NCBI RefSeq assembly: GCF_900100735.1
Contig: NZ_FNCJ01000008.1
Span: 1-64,000 of the forward strand
Source of the DNA: Paraburkholderia phenazinium
Lineage (GTDB): Bacteria; Pseudomonadota; Gammaproteobacteria; Burkholderiales; Burkholderiaceae
Length of the DNA stretch: 64,000 nucleotides
Direction of reading: 5' to 3'
In this document: positions 43,698 to 52,793 of the stretch, piece after piece
Position numbering within the stretch: the first letter of the stretch is position 1
Layout: each line of letters opens with the position of its first letter
Program-made: the position numbers and the translations under genes
Notes under the pieces: model-generated
What the model was told of the DNA's origin: nothing
Database searches by the model: none
What the model saw: the letters and a program-made list of their open reading frames with translations, nothing else

Positions 43698-44881
43698 GGT
43701 TTTTCCAGCGGTGCGACCGATTGATCGGCCGCATGGCCCGCCTGTCGCTCATCCGGGTTAAGTGGAGCGACAGGCGCGAGCGCCGCCGTCGGAGCCGCGC
43801 CCAGATACTTTTCCGGATCGCGTTCGAACTCGGTTTTGCAACCGTCGCAGCAGAAATAGACCCGTTGGCCGCCCCATTCGATCACGTGCTTTGCCGAGGC
43901 GATCTCGACGGCCATGCCGCACACCGGGTTCACGTAGCGCGCGCTCGCGCCCGGCGGCTCGACGGATGTCATCGACTCACACGGCGGCAAGCCCTGCACC
44001 ACTTCTCCGCTCGCCGGCGTCGAGCGCTCGGCCAACGCTGCTGCTTCCTCCTGTTCGCGGCGCAGCATGACCAGTCCGGCGACCGCGCCCAACGCGATCT
44101 CCTGCGGCGTGTGAGCGTGGATCGACGGGCCTGCGGGTGCTTGCAGCGCCGCCAGCCGCGCGGCCGCAATGCCGCGCGCCTGCATCGTCTCGCGCAACGC
44201 GTCGGCCTTGCGGCGGCTCGCCACCAGCAGCACGCCCGCCGCCTCGCTGCGCAACGCCGCTTCAAGCGCCGCCTCGTCGTTGTCGCCCTGGGTTGCGACC
44301 AGAATCAGTTGTGGCTTCAGGTCGTCGAACGCTGCGGCGTCGAATCCTTGCAGGACGCGCACCAGTCCAAGGCCGGCAAACGGGGCGGTGACCGACGCCG
44401 CGGCGCACACGCGCAAGCCGACCCGCTGCGCCAGCACACAGGCTTCGAGCGCGGTGGGGGTCGAGCCGAGCACGAGAACCGACGGCGCGGGCAGGGTCGG
44501 CTGGATGAACAGTTCGATGGCGCCGTTGCTGGCGCACGGCATCGCATGCGTTTCGATTCCCGCCTCCTCATCGGCCTGAATGGCGGCCTGGATACCGGCC
44601 TGGATGTCGGCCTCCGACCAGCCTGGCGCGTTGCTGATGCGCACGCGCTTGGGCTGTCCTGTGCGGATCGCCTGCTGCGCGGCCTGAATCACGATTGCCC
44701 GGGAACAGCCGCCACCGATCCAGCCGTGCAGCTCCCCGTTGGCTTCGATCAGGGCCTGCGCCCCGACCCACGCGGAGCTCGGCGGCACGGCCCGGATCAC
44801 GGTCGCCACCGCGAACGGCTCACAGCGGTCGATCAGCCGTTGCTCGAGTTGCAAAAGAGTCGCGCAAGTATCGGTGTTCAT
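43694..44881 (-). CDS. coxF: XdhC/CoxF-family maturation protein with C-terminal YHS domain
   Basis: 395 residues from 44881 (MNTDTCATLLQLEQ). XdhC_CoxI domain: AVATVIRAVPPSSAWVGAQA ... GWIGGGC, then a Rossmann-like XdhC_C region (VLVLGSTPTALEAC). Residues 317-360 are a YHS domain with Cys321, Cys344, Cys345 and Cys348. XdhC/CoxF proteins insert sulfur into or carry molybdopterin cofactor. The added YHS is notable because CO dehydrogenase needs a Mo-S-Cu site and YHS domains commonly bind metals. Both ends overlap neighbours by four bases. Confidence 0.85.
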   Translation of the reverse strand: MNTDTCATLLQLEQRLIDRCEPFAVATVIRAVPPSSAWVGAQALIEANGELHGWIGGGCSRAIVIQAAQQAIRTGQPKRVRISNAPGWSEADIQAGIQAAIQADEEAGIETHAMPCASNGAIELFIQPTLPAPSVLVLGSTPTALEACVLAQRVGLRVCAAASVTAPFAGLGLVRVLQGFDAAAFDDLKPQLILVATQGDNDEAALEAALRSEAAGVLLVASRRKADALRETMQARGIAAARLAALQAPAGPSIHAHTPQEIALGAVAGLVMLRREQEEAAALAERSTPASGEVVQGLPPCESMTSVEPPGASARYVNPVCGMAVEIASAKHVIEWGGQRVYFCCDGCKTEFERDPEKYLGAAPTAALAPVAPLNPDERQAGHAADQSVAPLEKP

Positions 44882-46083
44882 TGGAGAGTGGACAACACTT
44901 GAGGCAGCACCCGTTCGAGACTCGCCAGGTCGCGGGCGCCTGCCAACAGATCGATATACGGGAGCGCCGCCTGCATGCCGGCGCTCGCCGGGGTGAAATC
45001 GGCACGGCTCGCGAGCGGGTTGAGCCACACCAGACAACGGCAACGGCGCCGGATCGCGGCAAGCGACTGCTGCAGGCGTTCGGTGTCGCCAGCGTCGTAG
45101 CCGTCGCTGACCACAACGACCGCGGTGCGCGAATGCAGCAGCTTCGCTGCGTACTGCTGATTGAATTCGCCCAGGCTATCGCCGATTCGCGTGCCTCCAG
45201 CCCAGCCTGCGGACATAAGATGCAAGCGCTCCTGGGCGCGCCGCGGATCGGGGTCGCGCAACGCCTGTTCGATGCCCACCAGTCGCGTATGGAAAATAAA
45301 GCAGTGCACGTCCGACACGCGCGCCGTCAGCACCCGCGCGAGCCGCAGATAGAAGAAGCTGTACAGGCTCATCGAGCGGCTCACATCCAGCAGCAGCACG
45401 ATGCGCGGACGCTGGCGCTGCTTGCGCCGCCAGCGGAGTTCGAGCGGCAGGCCGCCGCGCGAGACACTGCGGCGGATCGTCCACGCCATATCGATGACCC
45501 GCCCGCTGCTGGCGCGCTGTTCGCGGCGCAACTGGATGCCCTGCAAGCGCTGGGCGAAGCGGCGGATCGCATCGTCTATCGCAAACAGTTCGTCGGGCTG
45601 GTTCAGATGCCGGAAGTCCGCATGGGCGAGCGACGCTTCCATGGAAGCGCCCTGCTCGACCGTCGAACCTTGCGTCTCGTTCGGATCGCCCTCACCGGGG
45701 CCGTCGAGGCCGAGCGGCGTGCCTTCGCTCGCGTCGCGCCGGCCAGCGGTGTCGCCGGTTTCGAGACGGCCCGCGCCGGCCGCCCGCGACTCGCCGAGCT
45801 TGCGGCGATTCGGCGCGAAAAAATACGCCTCGAACAAGGTGTCGAAGCGGCGCCACTCCTCAGCCCGCGAACACAGCAACGCCCGCAGACTCCAGCGCAG
45901 CAGTTCGCTGTCCAGTTGCCCCATACGCTGCGCCACCTCCAGCGACGCCGCCACGTCACTCGAGGTCACGTGAAAATCGTTCGCCCGCAGCCAGTTGGCA
46001 AAACCCGTGTAACGCGCCACGAGCGCGTCTTCGAGGTTTAGCGGCGGGGCGCGGTCGGCGGCGCTGGGGATCCCGTTCAACAT
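44878..46083 (-). CDS. coxE: CoxE-family von Willebrand factor A protein
   Basis: A 401-residue protein. The C-terminal half is a VWA domain with the MIDAS motif DVSRSMS (in IVLLLDVSRSMSLYSFF). The N-terminal half is helical and charged. CoxE works with the MoxR-type ATPase CoxD to mature the Cu-Mo site of CO dehydrogenase. It overlaps coxD by 7 bases and coxF by 4. Confidence 0.9.
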   Translation of the reverse strand: MLNGIPSAADRAPPLNLEDALVARYTGFANWLRANDFHVTSSDVAASLEVAQRMGQLDSELLRWSLRALLCSRAEEWRRFDTLFEAYFFAPNRRKLGESRAAGAGRLETGDTAGRRDASEGTPLGLDGPGEGDPNETQGSTVEQGASMEASLAHADFRHLNQPDELFAIDDAIRRFAQRLQGIQLRREQRASSGRVIDMAWTIRRSVSRGGLPLELRWRRKQRQRPRIVLLLDVSRSMSLYSFFYLRLARVLTARVSDVHCFIFHTRLVGIEQALRDPDPRRAQERLHLMSAGWAGGTRIGDSLGEFNQQYAAKLLHSRTAVVVVSDGYDAGDTERLQQSLAAIRRRCRCLVWLNPLASRADFTPASAGMQAALPYIDLLAGARDLASLERVLPQVLSTLQ

Positions 46084-46970
46084 GACGCCACCAGTTTTTC
46101 AACCACGGAGCGTGTCATGCCGGCCTGATCCTCGCGCGTCTTCACGAGCGCCGCGAGCGAATCCATGACTCGCTCCACACCATCTTCATCGATCGAGCTC
46201 ACACCGAGCCTGAGCAAGGCCGCAACCCAATCGAGCGTTTCGGCGAGCCCAGGCTTTTTCTGCAGGTCCATCTGGCGCACCGACTGCACGAATTCGACCA
46301 TCTGCCGCGCCAGTTTCTCCGGCACCTCCGGCGCCTGGGTGCGCACGATCAGCAGTTCCTTGTCGAAGCCCGGATAGTCGACGTACTGGTAGAGACAGCG
46401 GCGCCGCAACGCATCCGAGATCTCGCGGGTGCCGTTCGAAGTCAGAATCACGAAGGGGCGTTCGGTGGCCCGGATCACACCGAGTTCCGGTATCGACATC
46501 TGGAAGTCCGACAGCAGTTCCAGCAGATAGGCCTCGAAAGCTTCGTCAGTACGGTCGATTTCGTCGATCAGCAGGACCGGCGCGGGTGTGGTCGTAATCG
46601 CTTCGAGCAGCGGGCGTTTGAGCAGATAGCGTTCGGAGAAGATGTCCTGTTCCTTGTCCTGAACCGAGCGCGCGTCCTGCTCCAGCAATTTGATCGCCAG
46701 CAACTGGTGCTGATAATTCCATTCGTAGAGCGCCGAATGCGCGTCCAGTCCCTCGTAGCACTGCAGCCGGATCAGCCGTGTGTCGAGCAATCTGGCGAGC
46801 GCTTTGGCGACTTCGGTCTTGCCTACGCCGGCCTCGCCTTCGAGCAGCAGCGGGCGGCGCATTTCCATCGTCAGCAGCAGCGTGGCGGCGAAGCTGCGCT
46901 CCGCGATGAAACCGTGCTGCGCGAGCCGCTGCTGCAGGCTGACGACATCGTTCATGCGGTCGGTTGCCAT
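46077..46970 (-). CDS. coxD: CoxD, MoxR-type AAA+ ATPase
   Basis: 297 residues from 46970 (MATDRMNDVVSLQQ). Walker A is GEAGVGKTE and Walker B VLLIDEIDRTD; sensor and arginine-finger regions follow (LTSNGTREISDALRRRCLY). In Oligotropha carboxidovorans CoxD is an ATP-dependent chaperone that helps build the [CuSMoO2] site. The gene starts 15 bases after the coxG stop. Confidence 0.92.
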   Translation of the reverse strand: MATDRMNDVVSLQQRLAQHGFIAERSFAATLLLTMEMRRPLLLEGEAGVGKTEVAKALARLLDTRLIRLQCYEGLDAHSALYEWNYQHQLLAIKLLEQDARSVQDKEQDIFSERYLLKRPLLEAITTTPAPVLLIDEIDRTDEAFEAYLLELLSDFQMSIPELGVIRATERPFVILTSNGTREISDALRRRCLYQYVDYPGFDKELLIVRTQAPEVPEKLARQMVEFVQSVRQMDLQKKPGLAETLDWVAALLRLGVSSIDEDGVERVMDSLAALVKTREDQAGMTRSVVEKLVASC

Positions 46971-46984
46971 CGCGGTCTCGATGC

Positions 46985-47659
46985 TCAGACCGTCTTGTGC
47001 GAGAACAGCCCATGCAGCCAGTCGCGCAAGATAGCCCATGCCATTGCGAGACCGTTCAGCTCGGCGGGAGGCGCGGCGGGTTCCGGTGTCGCGGTGGTGG
47101 TCGCGGCTGCAGCGCTCGAAGCCGAAGCCGTAGTCGCAGTGGTGGCCGTACCTGTGACCCCGGCTGCGGCCACGCCATCCCCGGCAGCTTCCGCCTGCCG
47201 CGCTTGCAACGCCTGCAACCGCACCGCGAAATTCGCCACAAACTGCTTGAGCATCTGGTCCGCCACCGGCCCCATCAGCCGCCCGCCTAGCGCGGCCGCT
47301 TTGCCGCTCATCGTGACTTCGCTTTTGCCCGCCAGTTCGCAGGTGGCGCCCGTGGCCCGCACCGCAGCGGTGAGATCCATCGACGCCGCCGAGGTGCCGG
47401 TCGTATCGGAACCTTTGCCGACCATATGCAGGCTGCGTACTGCGGGATCGAGATTCAACACCTCGATCTCACCCTTGAACGCCATGGTGGCCGGCCCTAG
47501 CCGCACGGTGATCGTGCCTTTGTAATGGGTCTCGTCGATGCGCTCGGTAATCTTCGCGCCCGGCATACAGCCCGCGACAGTCTCGATGTCCTGCAGGAGC
47601 TGCCACGCGCTCTCCGCCGTGGCGTCAAGTGGGAACACCTTATCGAGTGCGACTTTCAT
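46985..47659 (-). CDS. coxG: CoxG, SRPBCC-family CO dehydrogenase accessory protein
   Basis: A 224-residue protein. The first about 150 residues are the CoxG domain (MKVALDKVFPLDATAESAWQLLQDIETVAGCMPGA). A low-complexity Ala/Thr-rich linker (about 155-195) leads to a C-terminal hydrophobic end, as in proteins that tether CODH to the membrane. It follows coxL by 27 bases. Confidence 0.92.
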   Translation of the reverse strand: MKVALDKVFPLDATAESAWQLLQDIETVAGCMPGAKITERIDETHYKGTITVRLGPATMAFKGEIEVLNLDPAVRSLHMVGKGSDTTGTSAASMDLTAAVRATGATCELAGKSEVTMSGKAAALGGRLMGPVADQMLKQFVANFAVRLQALQARQAEAAGDGVAAAGVTGTATTATTASASSAAAATTTATPEPAAPPAELNGLAMAWAILRDWLHGLFSHKTV

Positions 47660-47686
47660 CCCAGCATCCTTTGCGAGTTCGCCGCG

Positions 47687-50098
47687 CTACTGCCTCGTCA
47701 GCCCCAGTGCGCGGCATTGCTGCCAGACGCGCCAGGCGTTATGCGGCATGTTCATGTGCGTGACGCCGAGATGCGCGAACGCATCCACCATCGCCGAGGT
47801 AAAGCACGGAATCGACCCGACGTGCGGCGATTCAGCGACACCCTTGGCGCCGATCGGATGATGCGGCGACGGTGTCACCGTGAAGTCGGTCTCCCAACGC
47901 GGCGTTTCGACCGAAGTCGGCACGAAGTAATCGAGCAGCGTCGCGCCGAGCAGATTGCCGGCTTCGTCGTACGGCATCTCCTGCCCCATCGCGACCGCAA
48001 AGCCTTCGGTGAGGCCACCGTGAATCTGCCCTTCGATAATCATCGGATTGATCCGCGTGCCGCAGTCGTCGAGCGCGTAGAAGCGGCGCACGCGCGTCTC
48101 GCCGGTATAGCGGTTCACCTCCAGCACGCACACGTAGGCGCCGAACGGGAACGTGAAGTTGGGCGGATCGTAGTAGTCGACCGCTTCGAGGCCCATTTCC
48201 ATGCCTTCGGGCACGTTGTTATAGGCGGCCCAGGCCACTTCCTTGATCGTCTTGAACTGCTCGGGCGAGCCCTTCAGCACGAAGCGGTCGAGGTCGAACT
48301 CCACGTCGCCCGGACTCGCTTCGAGCAGATGCGCGGCGATCTGCCGGGCCTTTTCGCGAATCTTACGCGAGGCCCGCGCCACGGCCGCCCCTGCCACTGG
48401 TGTGGAGCGCGAGCCGTATGTGCCGAGTCCATAGGGCGCGGTCGACGTATCCCCTTCTTCGACCGTAATCACCGAGGCCGGAATGCCGGCTTCGGAGGCG
48501 ATGATTTGCGCGTAAGTGGTCTGATGGCCCTGCCCTTGCGTGATCGTGCCCATCCGCGCGATGGCCGAGCCATCCGGGTGCACCCGAATCTCACAGGAAT
48601 CGAACATGCCGACGCCGAGGATATCGCACATCTTCGACGGCCCGGCGCCCACGATCTCAGTGAAATTCACCACGCCGATCCCCATCAGCCACTCCGCGTG
48701 AGGGTCGGCTCGCCGCGCGGCCTGCTCGGCGCGCAGCGCCGGATAGTCGACTGCGGCAAGCACTTTCTTCAACGCCGGCTCGTAATCGCCCGAATCGTAT
48801 TCGAGCCCGAGCGGCGTGGTATAGGGAAACTGGTCCTTGCGAATAAAGTTGCGCAGGCGGATTTCGGCCTTGTCGATGCCGAGCCTCTGCGCCAGTACGT
48901 CGACCATCCGTTCGATCAGATACACCGCCTCGGTCACCCTGAACGAGCAACGGTAAGCGACGCCACCGGGAAACTTGTTGGTGTAGACCCCGTCCACCGA
49001 AACGAACGCATTCGGAATCGCATACGAGCCGGTGCAGACGTGGAACATGCCGGCCGGCCACTTGGTCGGGTCGGCGCAGGCGTCGAAAGCGCCGTGGTCG
49101 GCCGTCACATGCACGCGCAGCGCCTTGATGCGGCCGTCGCTATCCGCGGCCAGTTCGCCCGTCATCAGATAGTCGCGCGCAAACGCGGTGCTGCTGAGAT
49201 TTTCCGAGCGCGATTCGATCCACTTGACCGGCCGCCCCAGCACGATGGAAGCGACAATTGACACGACATAACCCGGGTACACGCCGACCTTATTGCCGAA
49301 ACCGCCGCCGACATCCGGCGAAATGATGCGGATTTTCGACTCCGGGATCGAGGACAGCAAGCCGACCACGGTGCGCACCACGTGCGGCGCCTGCGAGGTG
49401 ATATAGACCGTCAGATCGCCGCGTACCTTGTCGAACGAGGCAACGCAGCCGCAGGTTTCCAGCGGACACGGATGCACGCGCGGATACAGCATCTGCTGCT
49501 TCACCGTCACGTCGGCATGGTCGAACACGCGGTCGGTCTTGTCCTTGTCGCCGATGTTCCAGGTGAAGATGTGGTTCGGATGGCGGCGTGCGCCATGCGC
49601 ACCGGCCGGCTTGTCGCGGATGTCTTCGCGGATCACCGGCGCATCCGGCGCTAGCGCCGCCAGCGGATCGACCACGGCAGGCAGCTCTTCGTACTCCACT
49701 TCAACCAGCTCTGCCGCGTCGGCCGCCACATAGCGGTCATCGGCGACCACGAAGGCCACCTCCTGGTTCTGGAAGCAGACCTTTTCGTCGGCCAGCACGG
49801 CCTGCACGTCGCCGGCAAGCGTCGGCATCCAGTGCAGCTTGAGCGGCTTCAGATCGTCGGCGGTGAGCACCGCATGCACGCCCGGATGCGCGAGCGCGCG
49901 TGACTTGTCGATCTTCTTCACCCTCGCATGCGCATACGGACTGCGAACCATCACGCCGAACAGCATCCCCGGCATCTTGATGTCGTCGACGTAGGTGCCT
50001 TTGCCCTGAATGAAACGCGGATCTTCGCGGCGCTTGCGGGAGCAGCCCATGCCTTCCAGCGCGGCGAGACGATCGAGATTAGCGTCGAGATTTCCCAT
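47687..50098 (-). CDS. coxL: Aerobic carbon monoxide dehydrogenase large subunit, form I
   Basis: An 803-residue molybdoenzyme. The active-site loop is AYRCSFR at 381-387; its Cys384 is the copper ligand that marks form I (genuine CO-oxidising) CoxL, as opposed to the AYRGAGR of form II. Molybdopterin-binding parts (PDVGGGFGNK, HPIGAKGVAESPHVG with the base Glu) are present. It oxidises CO to CO2 and passes electrons through CoxS and CoxM to quinones. It lies in coxM-S-L order. Confidence 0.96.
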   Translation of the reverse strand: MGNLDANLDRLAALEGMGCSRKRREDPRFIQGKGTYVDDIKMPGMLFGVMVRSPYAHARVKKIDKSRALAHPGVHAVLTADDLKPLKLHWMPTLAGDVQAVLADEKVCFQNQEVAFVVADDRYVAADAAELVEVEYEELPAVVDPLAALAPDAPVIREDIRDKPAGAHGARRHPNHIFTWNIGDKDKTDRVFDHADVTVKQQMLYPRVHPCPLETCGCVASFDKVRGDLTVYITSQAPHVVRTVVGLLSSIPESKIRIISPDVGGGFGNKVGVYPGYVVSIVASIVLGRPVKWIESRSENLSSTAFARDYLMTGELAADSDGRIKALRVHVTADHGAFDACADPTKWPAGMFHVCTGSYAIPNAFVSVDGVYTNKFPGGVAYRCSFRVTEAVYLIERMVDVLAQRLGIDKAEIRLRNFIRKDQFPYTTPLGLEYDSGDYEPALKKVLAAVDYPALRAEQAARRADPHAEWLMGIGVVNFTEIVGAGPSKMCDILGVGMFDSCEIRVHPDGSAIARMGTITQGQGHQTTYAQIIASEAGIPASVITVEEGDTSTAPYGLGTYGSRSTPVAGAAVARASRKIREKARQIAAHLLEASPGDVEFDLDRFVLKGSPEQFKTIKEVAWAAYNNVPEGMEMGLEAVDYYDPPNFTFPFGAYVCVLEVNRYTGETRVRRFYALDDCGTRINPMIIEGQIHGGLTEGFAVAMGQEMPYDEAGNLLGATLLDYFVPTSVETPRWETDFTVTPSPHHPIGAKGVAESPHVGSIPCFTSAMVDAFAHLGVTHMNMPHNAWRVWQQCRALGLTRQ

Positions 50099-50115
50099 GG
50101 CGTGCCTCTGTCTCG

Positions 50116-50646
50116 TCAGTGGTTATCTGCGGTTTCCGCGGCCATCAGCGGATGCGAAGTTTCCACAGCTTCACCGCGCAGCTTGCGCGCCGCGTACTGC
50201 ACTGCCTTTACGATGTTCTGGTAGCCCGTACAGCGGCATAGGTTACCCGCCATCCAGTAGCGGATTTCCTCTTCACTCGGGTCGGGGTTCTCTTGCAACA
50301 GGCGATACGCCCGCATCAGCATGCCGGGCGTACAGAAGCCGCACTGCAGGCCGTGCTCTTGCATGAAGCCTTCCTGCAGTGCATGCAGATCGCCGCCTTG
50401 CGCAAGCCCTTCGACGGTCAACACCTCGGCGCCTTCTGCCTGCACCGTCAGCATCGTGCAGGACTTCACCGACATGCCATCGAAATCCACCGTGCACGCG
50501 CCGCAATGCGACGTCTCGCAGCCGATATGCGGTCCGGTATGCAGACACTTTTCGCGCAGGGTATGAATCAGCAACTCGCGCGGCTCGACCACCACGTCCG
50601 TTTCCTTGCCGTTCAGCTTGAACGACACCATGATCTTTTTGCTCAT
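50116..50646 (-). CDS. coxS: CO dehydrogenase small (Fe-S) subunit
   Basis: 176 residues from 50646 (MSKKIMVSFKLNGK). The plant-type [2Fe-2S] cysteines are in GCETSHCGACTVDFDG with a fourth in KSCTML, and the second [2Fe-2S] cluster in CGFCTPGML and NLCRCTGYQNI. It carries electrons from the CoxL Mo-Cu site to CoxM FAD. The gaps to coxM and coxL are 25 and 17 bases. Confidence 0.95.
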   Translation of the reverse strand: MSKKIMVSFKLNGKETDVVVEPRELLIHTLREKCLHTGPHIGCETSHCGACTVDFDGMSVKSCTMLTVQAEGAEVLTVEGLAQGGDLHALQEGFMQEHGLQCGFCTPGMLMRAYRLLQENPDPSEEEIRYWMAGNLCRCTGYQNIVKAVQYAARKLRGEAVETSHPLMAAETADNH

Positions 50647-50671
50647 GCCGTGTTCTCCAGGACTCGTGGTT

Positions 50672-51538
50672 TCAATGTGCCGCACGCGCATAGGCGCTCG
50701 CCAGCGCACGCCGCGTCATTTCGCCCGCCATCGCGGTCTTGTATTCGGGGTCGCCGCGCAGATCGGCTACGGGCGCACAGATGCTCATCGCGAGGCGCGC
50801 GGCTTCGGCGATCGAGGCTTCATCGAGAGGCTTGCCGCGCAGCGCCTGCTCGGCATCGGTTGCGCGGATGGCCGTTTCGGCGACATTCGTCAGCGCAATG
50901 CGCACATCGTCGACCGCGCCCGCATTCATGCGCAGCGTCACCGCCGTAGCCGCGGTCGCGAAGTCGCCGGTTTTGCGCTTCAGCTTGGCGTAGCAATAGC
51001 CCGTACCCGGCGCAGGCAGCGGAATGCGAATCTCCGTCAATATCTCGCCGGGTTCGAGCAGCGTCGCGTATGTGCCGACAAAGAAGCCGTCCGCCGGCAC
51101 CACGCGTTCACCGCGCTCGCTCGCGAGCACAAAGGCCGCGTCGAGCGCGATCATCAGCGCCGGATGGTCGTTGCCCGGATCGCCGTGGGAGATATCGCCG
51201 CCGAGCGTGCCGCGATAACGCACCTGCGGATCCGAAATCTGCCGCGCGCCTTCCACGAGCAAGGGGCAACGCGTTTGCAGCAGTTCGGACCAGATCAGCT
51301 CGTTTTCGGTCGTCATCGCACCGATGCGGATTTCGCCGTCCACCTCGCGAATCCCCTTGAGCTCGCTCAGCTTGCCCAGGTCGATCAGATGCTCCGGCTC
51401 GGCAAAGCGCAGCTTCATCATCGGTAACAGACTGTGCCCACCGGCGAGCAGCTTGGCCCCCTCGCCGTGCTGGTTCAGCAGCGCGATGGCTTCCGGCAAG
51501 CTGCGCGGAACGTGATATTCGAATGGACGTGGGATCAC
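50672..51538 (-). CDS. coxM: CO dehydrogenase medium (FAD) subunit
   Basis: 288 residues if started at the GTG at 51538 (MIPRPFEYHVPRSL), where AAAGGAGG lies five bases upstream and the family N-terminus begins. An ATG at 51583 or 51559 would add up to 15 residues outside the family. FAD-binding motifs are AGGHSLLPMMK and TLGGDISHGDP. It is the first gene of the cox operon, divergent from rcoM. Confidence 0.93.
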   Translation of the reverse strand: MIPRPFEYHVPRSLPEAIALLNQHGEGAKLLAGGHSLLPMMKLRFAEPEHLIDLGKLSELKGIREVDGEIRIGAMTTENELIWSELLQTRCPLLVEGARQISDPQVRYRGTLGGDISHGDPGNDHPALMIALDAAFVLASERGERVVPADGFFVGTYATLLEPGEILTEIRIPLPAPGTGYCYAKLKRKTGDFATAATAVTLRMNAGAVDDVRIALTNVAETAIRATDAEQALRGKPLDEASIAEAARLAMSICAPVADLRGDPEYKTAMAGEMTRRALASAYARAAH

Positions 51539-51637
51539 ACCTGCCTCCTTTGTTGTCATCGCGCCTGCGAACGGGAGCGTCATGGCCCCTCATTCCTGTT
51601 CGAGCATTTCACAATGCAATGCAGCAATTCAACGCGA

Positions 51638-51652
51638 TTTCCCGAACGGCGG
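51638..51652. promoter_or_regulatory. coxM-proximal copy of TTTCCCGAAyGGCGG
   Basis: TTTCCCGAACGGCGG, 100-114 bases upstream of the coxM start. It matches 14 of 15 bases with the copy at 51791-51805 and in the same orientation. It is a candidate regulator site, possibly for RcoM. Confidence 0.45.
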
Positions 51653-51790
51653 CACACGCGCCTCAACTAGCGGAAAACGTACATGAAAGCGGAGCAGGAT
51701 CAGACAATAGGCAACGCGCGCAAGACTGCCCGCTTCGTTAGGTCAATGAAATATCCGCTTCACAACGCGCCGCAGCATCGCTGCCGCCGC

Positions 51791-51850
51791 TTTCCCGAAT
51801 GGCGGGTTTACCTGCGTGAATGGCCCGGAAATTTGCGCGAAAATGGGTAA
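51791..51850. promoter_or_regulatory. rcoM-proximal repeats: TTTCCCGAATGGCGG and AATGGC series
   Basis: TTTCCCGAATGGCGG (51791-51805) is the second copy of the coxM-side element. Within this stretch the word AATGG(C/G) recurs at 51798, 51819 and 51842, spaced 21 and 23 bases, close to two helical turns. LytTR-domain proteins such as RcoM bind direct repeats at about this spacing. Confidence 0.45.
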
Positions 51851-51915
51851 GAACAGATAGCGGACGCGGCGCGTTCAGGCGCCCGGACACGCCCCATGAG
51901 GGCATGGAGACCCGT

Positions 51916-52740
51916 ATGAAACCGCTTGAGCGCGCCGCGCCGCCGGCCTCCGAGTCACGTCGCAGCGAGACTTTCCAGCACCGGCTGGAGCAGTTCAATC
52001 CCGGCATGGTCTGGCTCGACGAGCAAGGCCATGTCACCGCGTTCAACGATGTCGCGCTGCAGATCCTCGGTCCTGCGGGCGAACAGTCGCTCGGCGTCAA
52101 GCAGGACAAACTGTTCGGCATCGACGTAGTGCAGCTGCACCCGGAAAAGAGCCGCGACAAGCTGCGTTTTTTGCTGCACTCGCGCGACGCGGGTGGCTGC
52201 CCCGTCAAATCGCCGCCACCGGTGGCGATGATGATCAATATCCCCGACCGCATTCTCATGATCAAGGTGTCGAAGATGAGCGGCGCGGACGGCGCCTGCG
52301 GCACCTGCATGATTTTCTACGACGTCACCGATCTCACCACCGAGCCGTCGGGACAGCAGGCCGGCGAAAGCAACGGCCTTGGCGGCCCCGTTGCGCAGCC
52401 GCGCCGCCTGTTCAAGATTCCGGTGTACCGTGGCAACCGCGTGATCCTGATCGACCTGAAGGATGTGGTGCGCTTTCAGGGCGACGGCCACTACATCACG
52501 ATCGTGACCAGGGACGACCACTACCTGTCCAATCTGTCGTTGGGGGACCTGGAACTGCGGCTCGACAACAGCATCTATCTGCGCGTGCATCGCAGCCATA
52601 TCGTGAGCCTGCTGTATGCCGTCGAACTGGTTAAATCGGACGAAAGCGTGAATCTCGTGATGGACGATGCGGAGCAAACCCAGGTGCCGGTCAGCCGCTC
52701 GAAGACGGCGCATCTGAAGGAATTGCTCGGCGTGGTTTGA
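51916..52740 (+). CDS. rcoM: RcoM, haem-PAS/LytTR carbon monoxide sensor regulator
   Basis: 274 residues from the ATG at 51916 (preceded by GGAGA). An N-terminal PAS domain contains LFGIDVVQLHPEKSRDK and GGCPVKSPPPVAMMINIPDR; with this start His75, Cys95 and Met105 align with the haem ligands His74, Cys94 and Met104 reported for B. xenovorans RcoM. The C-terminal LytTR DNA-binding domain follows (IDLKDVVRFQGDGHYITIV). It should activate coxM on binding low CO. It diverges from the operon. Confidence 0.93.
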   Translation: MKPLERAAPPASESRRSETFQHRLEQFNPGMVWLDEQGHVTAFNDVALQILGPAGEQSLGVKQDKLFGIDVVQLHPEKSRDKLRFLLHSRDAGGCPVKSPPPVAMMINIPDRILMIKVSKMSGADGACGTCMIFYDVTDLTTEPSGQQAGESNGLGGPVAQPRRLFKIPVYRGNRVILIDLKDVVRFQGDGHYITIVTRDDHYLSNLSLGDLELRLDNSIYLRVHRSHIVSLLYAVELVKSDESVNLVMDDAEQTQVPVSRSKTAHLKELLGVV

Positions 52741-52793
52741 GGGCGCAGGTTGATCCACGGCCACGCCACCCTCCCATTGGCGCCCTGAAGCGT

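Noticed and set aside
43289..44902. 537-residue open frame on the plus strand
   Set aside because: It is antisense to mocA and coxF and has no ribosome binding site or domain.
47525..49261. 578-residue open frame on the plus strand
   Set aside because: It is antisense to coxG and coxL, which are clearly real; the sequence is Arg/His-rich and lacks any known domain.
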